From the NCBI GenBank assembly GCA_003235475.1, contig QJWC01000103.1, forward strand, positions 1-44,124: a stretch of DNA of 44,124 bases. Direction: 5' to 3'. The translations under genes were made by a program, and so were the position numbers. Origin of the DNA: Acidimicrobiia bacterium (GTDB lineage: Bacteria > Actinomycetota > Acidimicrobiia > Spongiisociales > UBA5794). Under the pieces are notes generated by a model that saw only the letters and a program-made list of their open reading frames with translations, did no database searches and was not told the DNA's origin. This document shows, piece by piece, positions 22,944-30,131 of the stretch. Position 1 is the stretch's first letter; each line of letters starts with the position of its first letter.

Positions 22944-25462
22944 GAGTCGTGCAGGCCGTCATCGTCGGAACGGGACTGTCGAACCGCCGGCTGGGTACCG
23001 AGCACCCATATGTCGGCAACCCGGAGCATGTCGGGATCCGCGAGGTCAACCGACTTCTTGGCACGGGCAATGACTCGAGCCCCGGACCCCTCCCGACGGT
23101 GATCAGCCGTGCAGGCGCTGCCGAGGTGGGACTCGTGCTCGTGACCGGTGCAGACCCCGGTGTTGAGGATGCCCTGGTCGAACCCGTGACGCTCGCGGCC
23201 CCCGAAGCGACCCTTCTCAGGTCTGCTGGAGCGGCGATCCCGTGGCGCGAAATGGACGAGCTGCTCGGGACGAGCTGGCCGAACGCGACGGCGTTCTTGG
23301 TGGTCGGTTCGCGCACTGAGCACGAGGTCGCTTCACTGGCGACGATGCTCCGGAGTCTGCGCCCACACGCCGCCATCGCGGTTTCCCGCCATCTGGCCGC
23401 AACAGCGACTCCGGATGCGCACTTCGCGACCCTGCGCCACACGCTTCCCATTCAAGGTGTCGACGTACTCCTGGATCTGCAAGAGGTCGGTGCATTCCTC
23501 GGGCTTCCGGCTGGGACCTTCGACACCTTCGCCGAGCCGGGATGCCCGGTGGAGCCTGAGGAAGTCTGCGCGATGCTCGGCGAGACGCGCCGCCGCATCG
23601 TGAAATCACTGATCATGCATTGGAGCCGAACGAAGCTCCGACCCCTGGGCGGGGGATTCTCGGGTAGTGCTCTGTTCATCGCCGAAGGATGGAAGGGAGA
23701 GGCACGGACCGAGCCAATGGTCGTCAAGATCGACGGCATAGACCAGATGCGCCGCGAGCTCGATGGTTACCACCAGGTCAAGGATCTGCTCGGCAAGCAC
23801 GTTCCGTCCCTCGGCTATCCGGTCCGCGGCGACGGCATGCTCGGGGTGGGCATGGAACTGGCGGCGATGGATGGGTCTCCCCAGACCCTCCAAGAGACCT
23901 TCGAGGCAGCCACCACGGACGGCGACTACGCGATCTTCTTCCGTCGTCTCGAACGGAGCCTCGAGATGCTGAGCGAGCGACTGTATCGAAATACCAGCAG
24001 TGAGGCGTGGGTCGCCCCCTATCGATCCTTCGGTCTGCACACCGAAGACCAGCTCCGGTGGCTCCGTGAGAACGGCGACTACATCGTCGGGTACCTCGGG
24101 CCGAACCACTCATACGGCGTCGACATCGAGCGCTTGGTGCAACTGCTCCAGATCGTCGGTGCCAACCCAGACGGCCTCGACGGGCAGGTGGGGATCGTTC
24201 ACGGGGATCTCAACTACGCCAACATCATTTCCGACGCAGGCGACAACCTGTGGTTCATCGACTGGACCCTGTCGCGCTCCGCGCCGATCGAGATGGACTT
24301 CGCCAAGCTCGAGAACGACATCAAGTTCGTCATATCCAAGGACTTCGAGCTGTCGGAGCTCGGCCGACTCCGCGCCTTCGAGGACTACCTCCTCGCCGGG
24401 CCACTCCCCGGTGACGTGGACGAGCTTCCTGATGCACTGCGATACGCGCGCTGGGACCTGCGATACCGGAAGATTCTGACCGCCGTTCGCCTCATCCGCC
24501 GGTCGTGTCTCGAACTGAAGGGTGACGACGACTGGCTCGTCTATCGGATCGCCTTGCTCCGTTACGCCGCGCACACGCTCAGCTGGGACCTTCGTCGCGG
24601 CCGAGGAGAGTGTGACGTACCCCAATTGGCGTACGCGCTGTACTCCGTGGAAGCCCTGCTCATGGATCTTGTGGGCGATGATTTCCACCTCAAGATCCGC
24701 GCGGAGCGAGCCCCCGGATACCCAGAGCGACAGCGGATCCCGATCGACGAGGCACCGTGGGACGTTCCCTGCAACGACTACGCGCCCCCGTACCATGTGA
24801 GCGAAGCCGTGCTCGCAGCCGACCGTTCCGTTGTGCCCGGAGGATGGGCCGACCCGGAGGACATTTCCGCCCTGAGTGGGGAACTCTCCCAGCGTCCCGC
24901 CGATCATCACGACGCGGGAGGGCGACCGCTCAACCCGCGGGGCCGGACCGGTATCGCCGGCCGGGGATCCCTCGGGAGATGGGGTCCGAACCGCTCCGCG
25001 TCCGTCATTACGGTACGGCGAAATCCGGCGACGGACCGACTCGACATCCTCCTCGGCTCCGGGGCCGACGGTGTGCTCGAGGTTCCCAAGGGCTTCCTGC
25101 GTGAGGGCGAGCCACCCCATGAGGCCGTTCGCAGGATCATCGAAAAGGAAACCGGATGGGAAGATCTACCTGAGTTGGAGCCGGGCTTCTTCGAGGGCTA
25201 TGTCTACGATCCTCGCCAGACGGACCATGCCTGGGTCGAAACCGGTGCCCACGTCCTCGAAGTCGATCCGTCGAGGCGCGTACCAGAGCACCACCCGGGT
25301 AGCCCATACGCCGAGATCGGATGGTGGCCCCTCGATGCCGAGACGGTCAACCAGGTTCCCGCGGTGCAGGCTGGCCTCGTGAGGGAAGCGGTTCGGCACC
25401 TCGCCCGCAGCGATCGCATGGATCAGAAGGAAGCCTCCGCGCTGCTGGCGGCCACGGGATGA
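22940..25462 (+). CDS. Fusion protein: isochorismatase-like region, APH-type kinase, NUDT9/TRPM2-type ADP-ribose domain
   Basis: 840 residues. Residues 1-210 look like a degenerate isochorismatase/cysteine-hydrolase fold (ATAFLVVGSRTEHEVASLAT, HFATLRHTLPIQGVDVLLDL) without the catalytic Cys; this call is tentative. Residues 230-560 form an aminoglycoside-phosphotransferase-type kinase: loop LGGGFSGS, Lys in MVVKID, catalytic HGDLNYAN (H421, D423, N428) and FIDW (D441). Residues 605-830 match the NUDT9 family: APWDVPCNDYAPPY, NPRGRTGIAGRGSLGRWGPN (665-684) and YDPRQTDHAWVET (756-768). The Nudix box (718-740) reads R732-I-I with K736 in place of a Glu, as in the inactive human TRPM2 sensor. The GTG start overlaps the STAS stop. 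Confidence 0.85.
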   Translation: MRVVQAVIVGTGLSNRRLGTEHPYVGNPEHVGIREVNRLLGTGNDSSPGPLPTVISRAGAAEVGLVLVTGADPGVEDALVEPVTLAAPEATLLRSAGAAIPWREMDELLGTSWPNATAFLVVGSRTEHEVASLATMLRSLRPHAAIAVSRHLAATATPDAHFATLRHTLPIQGVDVLLDLQEVGAFLGLPAGTFDTFAEPGCPVEPEEVCAMLGETRRRIVKSLIMHWSRTKLRPLGGGFSGSALFIAEGWKGEARTEPMVVKIDGIDQMRRELDGYHQVKDLLGKHVPSLGYPVRGDGMLGVGMELAAMDGSPQTLQETFEAATTDGDYAIFFRRLERSLEMLSERLYRNTSSEAWVAPYRSFGLHTEDQLRWLRENGDYIVGYLGPNHSYGVDIERLVQLLQIVGANPDGLDGQVGIVHGDLNYANIISDAGDNLWFIDWTLSRSAPIEMDFAKLENDIKFVISKDFELSELGRLRAFEDYLLAGPLPGDVDELPDALRYARWDLRYRKILTAVRLIRRSCLELKGDDDWLVYRIALLRYAAHTLSWDLRRGRGECDVPQLAYALYSVEALLMDLVGDDFHLKIRAERAPGYPERQRIPIDEAPWDVPCNDYAPPYHVSEAVLAADRSVVPGGWADPEDISALSGELSQRPADHHDAGGRPLNPRGRTGIAGRGSLGRWGPNRSASVITVRRNPATDRLDILLGSGADGVLEVPKGFLREGEPPHEAVRRIIEKETGWEDLPELEPGFFEGYVYDPRQTDHAWVETGAHVLEVDPSRRVPEHHPGSPYAEIGWWPLDAETVNQVPAVQAGLVREAVRHLARSDRMDQKEASALLAATG

Positions 25463-26373
25463 ACGACGTACCGACACCTACTGAGGTCGCGTGCCTCGAG
25501 GCCATGCGGAGAGGCGACCCACCCGAGGCCGACCCAACCACTTCCGACGGGTGGCTCCGCTTCGGGTTGGCGCTCATGCTCGAGGCGTGCCGCACCATCC
25601 GTGTCGGATGGAACGAGACTTTGGCGGGAGCAGTGATACGGAAGCCGGATGGCACTCCCGGCCTCGAACTGGAGCAGGAGGTCGAGGCGGTCATTCGACG
25701 GCGGATGGCCTCGTTCGCCCCAGAGGTGCCAATCGTCGGTGAGGAGTTCGGCGGGGAACTCGCCCAAACCGGCTGGACCGTCGCAGTGGATCCGATCGAC
25801 GGCACGTGGGCGTTCTTCAACGGGACCGAGACAGCCTGCTGCAGCCTCGGACTGTTCCTCAACGGCGATCCCGTTGCAGGTATCGTCGGCAACCCGGCCA
25901 CGGGAGAGGTCGCATACGGCGGCCGCGGTATCGAGCCACGACTCATGCGCGTGTCGCTGTTCGGGGAACGGGACACGGCAACCGACCTCCCCGTCGTGCC
26001 GGACGGTCGACGAGCACCGACACTCGTGAGTGTGCACCCCGACCGCAAGCAGCCCTCCCTGCTCGCCCACCTGGTCCGTGCGTGGTCCGATGGTGACATC
26101 GCTGCGATCCGTGCCCCCGGCGGTGCTCCGGCATGGGGGATCATCGACGCGGCAAAGGGACGCTACACGTACATCAACCCATGGACGACCCGTCCGGCAG
26201 AGCCGTTCGACCTGGCGGGAGCCGTCGAGGTCATGCGAGCTGCCGGGGGCGACGTGGATGATCTCGATGGACGACCCATCGATGCCGCACGGCATGTCGG
26301 AGCCTTCGTGGCCGGCATCGAGGCAACCGCACGCAAGCATGTCGCGTCCATCGCCCGAAACATCGTCGTTTGA
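25459..26373 (+). CDS. Inositol-monophosphatase-superfamily phosphatase
   Basis: 304 residues. It has the metal-binding set of Li+-sensitive phosphatases: VGEEFGG (E95, E96), DPIDGTWAFFNG (D111, D114) and EPFDLAGAVEVMRAAGG (D251). The catalytic residues therefore look intact. Possible substrates in this superfamily include inositol phosphates, histidinol phosphate, 3'-phosphoadenosine phosphate and NADP-type 2'-phosphates; sequence alone does not decide. The ATG overlaps the stop of the NUDT9-like fusion gene (ATGA), so it is the last member of a four-gene coupled operon and probably acts on a related phosphorylated metabolite. That functional link is inference. Confidence 0.88.
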   Translation: MNDVPTPTEVACLEAMRRGDPPEADPTTSDGWLRFGLALMLEACRTIRVGWNETLAGAVIRKPDGTPGLELEQEVEAVIRRRMASFAPEVPIVGEEFGGELAQTGWTVAVDPIDGTWAFFNGTETACCSLGLFLNGDPVAGIVGNPATGEVAYGGRGIEPRLMRVSLFGERDTATDLPVVPDGRRAPTLVSVHPDRKQPSLLAHLVRAWSDGDIAAIRAPGGAPAWGIIDAAKGRYTYINPWTTRPAEPFDLAGAVEVMRAAGGDVDDLDGRPIDAARHVGAFVAGIEATARKHVASIARNIVV

Positions 26374-26818
26374 GGCTGCGATTCACCGGCCATGTGCTGC
26401 CCTCGGGCAGTTCTCCGTATCGAGGACAAGGAAGTCGCTCAGCGGTATTGCGGCCTGGCGGTCTGCTTGGTGCCCCAGGGCGCTTAAGGGGGCAACGTTC
26501 GGTGCCAGGTTCGTCCCCGAGAGCCGGCAGGCGGTGTCGGTCAACCAGCGAATAGGTTGAAGCTTTGGTTGTGCAATTCGACTGTTGGCAGCGTGATCGG
26601 TATCGAGCCGACATCGACGCGCGCGCCATCGCGCACTCGACTCTATCCCTCCCAGCCGGGGTACTCGGATCGCGCCATGACGTCACCACCGCACGGACTT
26701 CGGAGGGAGGGTCGCGACCACTGGCTCGAGCGTGTCTGACGGTGTCTCTCGATACCTCAGCCTCCACACTGCCGGAAGCGGGTCGGGTCTTACTTGTAGT
26801 GGCTCGTAGAGTGCTCCG
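26374..26818. other. 445-bp region without a recognisable gene
   Basis: Short open frames on both strands have no coding character (Arg/Ser-rich, stops in all frames). No strong terminator is visible after the phosphatase gene. The right end holds a candidate -10 box at 26807. Confidence 0.5.
26807..26812 (+). promoter_or_regulatory. Putative -10 element (TAGAGT) of a leaderless gene
   Basis: Ends 6 nt before ATG 26819; no Shine-Dalgarno sequence is present. Same geometry as at 1939 and 3058. Confidence 0.4.
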
Positions 26819-27364
26819 ATGCATACCGAAGGGTCAGAGAGCCGCCGGCCAGGCCTGAGGTGGGTTGGTGTGTGGTTCATTGCCGCGGGGGTCCTCGTTG
26901 TGTCCCGCGCCGTCATCGAGTGGGCGGATCCGGTGTACTGGAATCCTTCTTCTCTTCTCGACTACTCCGCAGCGGTGCTGACGACCGTCGCTTGGGTCGT
27001 CACGGGCATTGCCTTCATTCTCTGGTGGCGCACCACACCGATTCGGCGTGGCGCCGAGATACTGCTCTTGGTGGGCGTCGGCACCGCGGTGTCGGGCATT
27101 GGGAACTTCCTCGAAGACGTGCTCAGTCTCGAGTTCGGGGAGCTCCTGTTCACCTACGGCGGGATGATTGGAGCCATTGCCGCTCTCTTGGCAGGCGTCT
27201 TGGTGCTGACGGTCCGCCACCCGCTCCGGTGGACAGGCATCTTGTTGTTCACGTTTGTCGGCGGCGGCATTTTCCCTGACAGCGGCGGTCAGTTCGTCAC
27301 CGGGGCCAGCCTCGCCGCCTTGGGTGCATCGCTCGCGATGTACCGACGAGCAGACGCTGTGTAG
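26819..27364 (+). CDS. Multi-pass membrane protein of unknown function
   Basis: 181 residues with five predicted membrane helices: VGVWFIAAGVLVVSRAVI, AVLTTVAWVVTGIAFILWW, ILLLVGVGTAVSGIGNFL, YGGMIGAIAALLAGVLVLTV and GILLFTFVGGGIFPDSGG into the C-terminal helix. Loops are short, and there is one acidic loop (EDVLSLEFGE). No family or catalytic motif is recognised. Its start lacks a ribosome site and is probably leaderless. It is separated from the coupled operon upstream by 445 bp, so co-expression is unlikely. Confidence 0.7.
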   Translation: MHTEGSESRRPGLRWVGVWFIAAGVLVVSRAVIEWADPVYWNPSSLLDYSAAVLTTVAWVVTGIAFILWWRTTPIRRGAEILLLVGVGTAVSGIGNFLEDVLSLEFGELLFTYGGMIGAIAALLAGVLVLTVRHPLRWTGILLFTFVGGGIFPDSGGQFVTGASLAALGASLAMYRRADAV

Positions 27365-27496
27365 CCAAACCACGAGCACGCGTCGGCGCTCGGGGGCGCT
27401 TGAGCCGACCCGACATCACGAGACGCCGAATTCCGTAACGCGAACGCACCGGCACATGCAGGTGTGCTGACCCAGGTCGCTCGCAGCGGTTGCGCG

Positions 27497-27886
27497 CTAC
27501 TGCGCGGGGTCGTAGGTGAGGATCTCCAGAATGTGGCCGCTCGGATCATGGAAGTAGACGGAGTCGGTGGCTCCGTGGACTCCGCTCGACCGACCCGGAC
27601 CCCGCATGTTGGTGGCGTTCGACGGACCGTCGCCATATGTGCCGCCGCTCGCACGAATGCGCTCGAACGTAGCTTCAAATGTGATGCGATCCATGCGGAA
27701 TGCGAGGTGGCGAGATGCCGGCGTCGACTGCTCATGCAGATCCAGCGCTGTGTCTTCGGTGATCAGCATGACCTCGAAGGATCCGCTCCTGCCCCGGTGT
27801 TCCAGGCCAACAACATCCCGATAGAACGCGACCGAATCCTGGAGATTGGTGACCTCGAGGATTGTGTGGTCGAGAAGCACAGCCAT
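27497..27886 (-). CDS. VOC/glyoxalase-family protein
   Basis: 129 residues, one vicinal-oxygen-chelate unit. It has VLLDHTILEVTNLQDSVAFY (first beta-alpha-beta with metal His), LDLHEQSTPASRHLAFRMD and a terminal VYFHDPSGHILEILTYDP with His and Glu metal ligands. Family members include glyoxalases, ring-cleaving dioxygenases and antibiotic-resistance proteins; the reaction cannot be specified. ATG 27886 is chosen because TACGAT lies exactly 6 nt upstream (leaderless pattern). The frame also allows GTG 27904. Confidence 0.8.
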   Translation of the reverse strand: MAVLLDHTILEVTNLQDSVAFYRDVVGLEHRGRSGSFEVMLITEDTALDLHEQSTPASRHLAFRMDRITFEATFERIRASGGTYGDGPSNATNMRGPGRSSGVHGATDSVYFHDPSGHILEILTYDPAQ

Positions 27887-27892
27887 CGCTTC

Positions 27893-27898
27893 ATCGTA
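27893..27898 (-). promoter_or_regulatory. Putative -10 element (TACGAT) of the VOC gene
   Basis: On the minus strand TACGAT is followed by 6 nt and the ATG, identical in hexamer and spacing to the zinc-finger gene promoter at 3058. Confidence 0.45.
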
Positions 27899-27950
27899 CC
27901 TCACGCCCCCTCGCGTGTAGCGAGACGTGGGACCCGCGCGCTGTGTTCGA

Positions 27951-27982
27951 ACGGTCGGTCGCTCAGCCGGAGCGACCTTCGC
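27951..27982 (-). repeat. GGTCGG-type 3'-end element, copy 2
   Basis: Contains stem GGTCGCTC / GAGCGACC around AGCCG and includes the stop codon of the 2TM gene. Similarity to the copy at 28351 extends about 20 bp further (GGGACCCGC and CGAACGGTCGG). Confidence 0.55.
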
Positions 27983-28247
27983 GTCGACGTTCGTCCTCGA
28001 GTAAGCGCTCGTAGCGCCTGCCCGTTCGAGATACGTCGATGAAGTACCAAGCGACGTGGAATGCGAGGCCGATGCCCCAGAAGATCGTCACCCAGAAGGC
28101 CCAGTCGACGCCGCCGCCTCCTGCAGTGTCGACAGCCCACAGCATGCCGTTGATGATCACGAATGTGACGGCGTGCCAGAGCATGCCCGTGTAGTCCCTC
28201 ACTCGCGCTTGGGCCCGGTCGTGTGCGGTTGACTCACTGATCGTCAC
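27963..28247 (-). CDS. 2TM-domain small membrane protein
   Basis: 94 residues. A charged N-terminus (TISESTAHDRAQARVRDY) is followed by two helices, MLWHAVTFVIINGMLWAVD and WAFWVTIFWGIGLAFHVAWY, joined by a Gly-rich turn (TAGGGGVD). A basic/acidic tail (RRYERLLEDERRREG) ends the protein. This is the pattern of the 2TM domain family often found attached to kinases or as stand-alone proteins of unknown role. The start is GTG with GGAGGGG upstream. The last codons lie within a repeated hairpin element also found at the end of the vWA gene. Confidence 0.75.
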   Translation of the reverse strand: MTISESTAHDRAQARVRDYTGMLWHAVTFVIINGMLWAVDTAGGGGVDWAFWVTIFWGIGLAFHVAWYFIDVSRTGRRYERLLEDERRREGRSG

Positions 28248-28350
28248 GGTGCCCCTCCGTTCATCTCGCTTCCCAGATATCGTTCCGCTGATTCGGAGGG
28301 ATGTCCAGCAGAACATGCCGTGCGGTCCGGGACCCGCACGGTACGTGCGA

Positions 28351-28384
28351 ACGGTCGGCTGCTCAGCCGGTGCGACCCTTCGCC
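28351..28384 (-). repeat. GGTCGG-type 3'-end element, copy 3
   Basis: Overlaps the last codons and stop of the vWA gene. Related to 13384-13416 and 27951-27982. Likely terminator or recombination-prone repeat. Confidence 0.55.
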
Positions 28385-29946
28385 TTCCCCTTTCCCGGGA
28401 AGGTGGTGGTCGTGGTTGTGGTGCCGGTCGAGGTCGACTCTGTGGCGGAGGACGCGACTTGGCTCACCGAGTCGCGGTGTTCGGCGCACAGCAAGCCGTT
28501 GTTGTACGCGTCGAGTTCCTCGGCGAGAGGCTGGGCGATGGCCCAGGCGTCGGATCCGCCGCCGACCTCGCTGCCGATGGGATTCGCGAGGAGCCAGGCA
28601 GTCGCATCGTCGATCGTCTGCGCGATGCACGACGAGTCGTTGCCGGACGACACGTTCAACCACGCGGTGATGAGGGCTCGGGCCAGTATCCACGTTGTGT
28701 CGCCACGAGCAGGTTGCGAAATGGCGGTGAGCGCTTCGTCGAGCGAAAGCTCCAGGCACACCTCGCCGGCAGAGCACACCGTGTCATGGTTCCAGTCCCC
28801 GACGATCATCTGATCGCCGAACACCGGCCACGCATCCGTGTGGTTCTTCCAGTAACCCGGCGTACCGGTGCCGAGCGCACGCAGGGACACCGAAGCCGAA
28901 TCTTGGTCGTTGACGGTCGTGCCGAAGTTGTCAGAGCCTGAAGCAACCACCGTGTTCGTCAGGGGTGCCCACAGCACGGTGGTGCACTGGTAGGTGGTCG
29001 TCGCACCGACGACGAGGGTTCCAATGACGACCGAACACGACGGAACAAGGGGATCGGTGACGGTCACGTTGAACAGGTCGGTGTTCCCGGTGTTCATGAC
29101 CTCGATCGTGTACGTGACCTCTGACCCTGCCGTCACCACGGCTGCGCTCGCAGACTTCGTGACGTCAATCTGTGGCTGTGCGCACATCGCCTCGGCGATC
29201 AGCGACATGACGGCAGGAAGCTCGGCAAAGTTCGGGACGAGCACCACGTCGGTTTCGTCGAGGTCGAGCGGGCCCGATCCATCGAAGTGGCTCGTTCCCG
29301 ATACCGCCTCCAGGCGCCCGAGGCTCGACCCGCTCGAGAGGGACGCACCCAACCCAACGGCGATGATGTGAGATCCCTGCGCCTTGATCTCGTTGGCTTC
29401 CTCGACCGCCCTGTCGAGAGCCGTCGGTGTGACGCCGCCCACGGAAACCCCTCCAGGGTCTCCGGTGTGATCGAGGTTGTACGCGGTCGGGTCACCGTCG
29501 GTGAGGAACAGGACGAGCGGGTCCGGATGTGCGCTGGTGTCGAGGAGCGACACATCATCGAGCGAATCGTCCCAGTTCGTATACGACCCGGTCTGGGAGG
29601 GTGCGTCGTATACGTCGCCGCCGGACGTCCCGTCGAGGTACGGCAAGAACGTCGCGGCGAGGTTTGCGGCGTCGACTTGTGTGAAGTCGAAGACCGCGTT
29701 GGATGCCGTGCCGAACTCGATGATGGCCGCTGATGACCCGGAGTCGCCGATGCCGACGAGGAAGTCTTCGACCGCCGATCGCACGACTGCCTCGTTTGGT
29801 GCAATCGAGCCGGATTCGTCGAGGACCAGGACCACGTCGCCGCAGCTTTCAGCAGCCATCGCCGGTGCGCTGGCGGCGAAGACAAGCAGCGCGGACGCCA
29901 TCGCGAGGGTCAATGCGCTGCTCGTGAACGTCCTGGTCCGGTTCAT
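28363..29946 (-). CDS. Secreted von Willebrand A-domain surface protein
   Basis: 527 residues. Order: signal peptide (cleavage after APAMAA); vWA domain with MIDAS DESGS at 43-47 and LFLTDGDPTAY; a DUF11-like repeat (IDVTKSASAAVVTAGSEVTY, then EVMNTGNTDLFNVTVTDP); and a C-terminal GTPGYWKNH module (VFGDQMIVGDWNHDTVC, ARGDTTWIL, LITAWLNVSSGN, LDAYNNGLLC). A Thr-rich tail (TGTTTTTTTFPGKGKAKGRTG) ends it, with no sortase motif. The WKNH module is common in large bacterial surface proteins of unknown role. Adhesion or matrix binding is likely from the MIDAS. The ATG is preceded by AAGGGG. A broken copy of the C-terminal module is at 13382-13781. Confidence 0.85.
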   Translation of the reverse strand: MNRTRTFTSSALTLAMASALLVFAASAPAMAAESCGDVVLVLDESGSIAPNEAVVRSAVEDFLVGIGDSGSSAAIIEFGTASNAVFDFTQVDAANLAATFLPYLDGTSGGDVYDAPSQTGSYTNWDDSLDDVSLLDTSAHPDPLVLFLTDGDPTAYNLDHTGDPGGVSVGGVTPTALDRAVEEANEIKAQGSHIIAVGLGASLSSGSSLGRLEAVSGTSHFDGSGPLDLDETDVVLVPNFAELPAVMSLIAEAMCAQPQIDVTKSASAAVVTAGSEVTYTIEVMNTGNTDLFNVTVTDPLVPSCSVVIGTLVVGATTTYQCTTVLWAPLTNTVVASGSDNFGTTVNDQDSASVSLRALGTGTPGYWKNHTDAWPVFGDQMIVGDWNHDTVCSAGEVCLELSLDEALTAISQPARGDTTWILARALITAWLNVSSGNDSSCIAQTIDDATAWLLANPIGSEVGGGSDAWAIAQPLAEELDAYNNGLLCAEHRDSVSQVASSATESTSTGTTTTTTTFPGKGKAKGRTG

Positions 29947-30131
29947 GACTAGTCCCCTTGATATACAACCGAGTAGTCAACGTACCACAAAGCGCGTCCG
30001 GTTGACCACCCTAAGTATTTGACTCTTCGGAGCTCGGGACTCGGTGCTCCGCGCAGCACATTCGCCGAGCGTCCGGCAGTGCACCAAGAACCCGCTGGTA
30101 CCCTCGCGCCACCTGAGTTGGAGAGTCAGCC

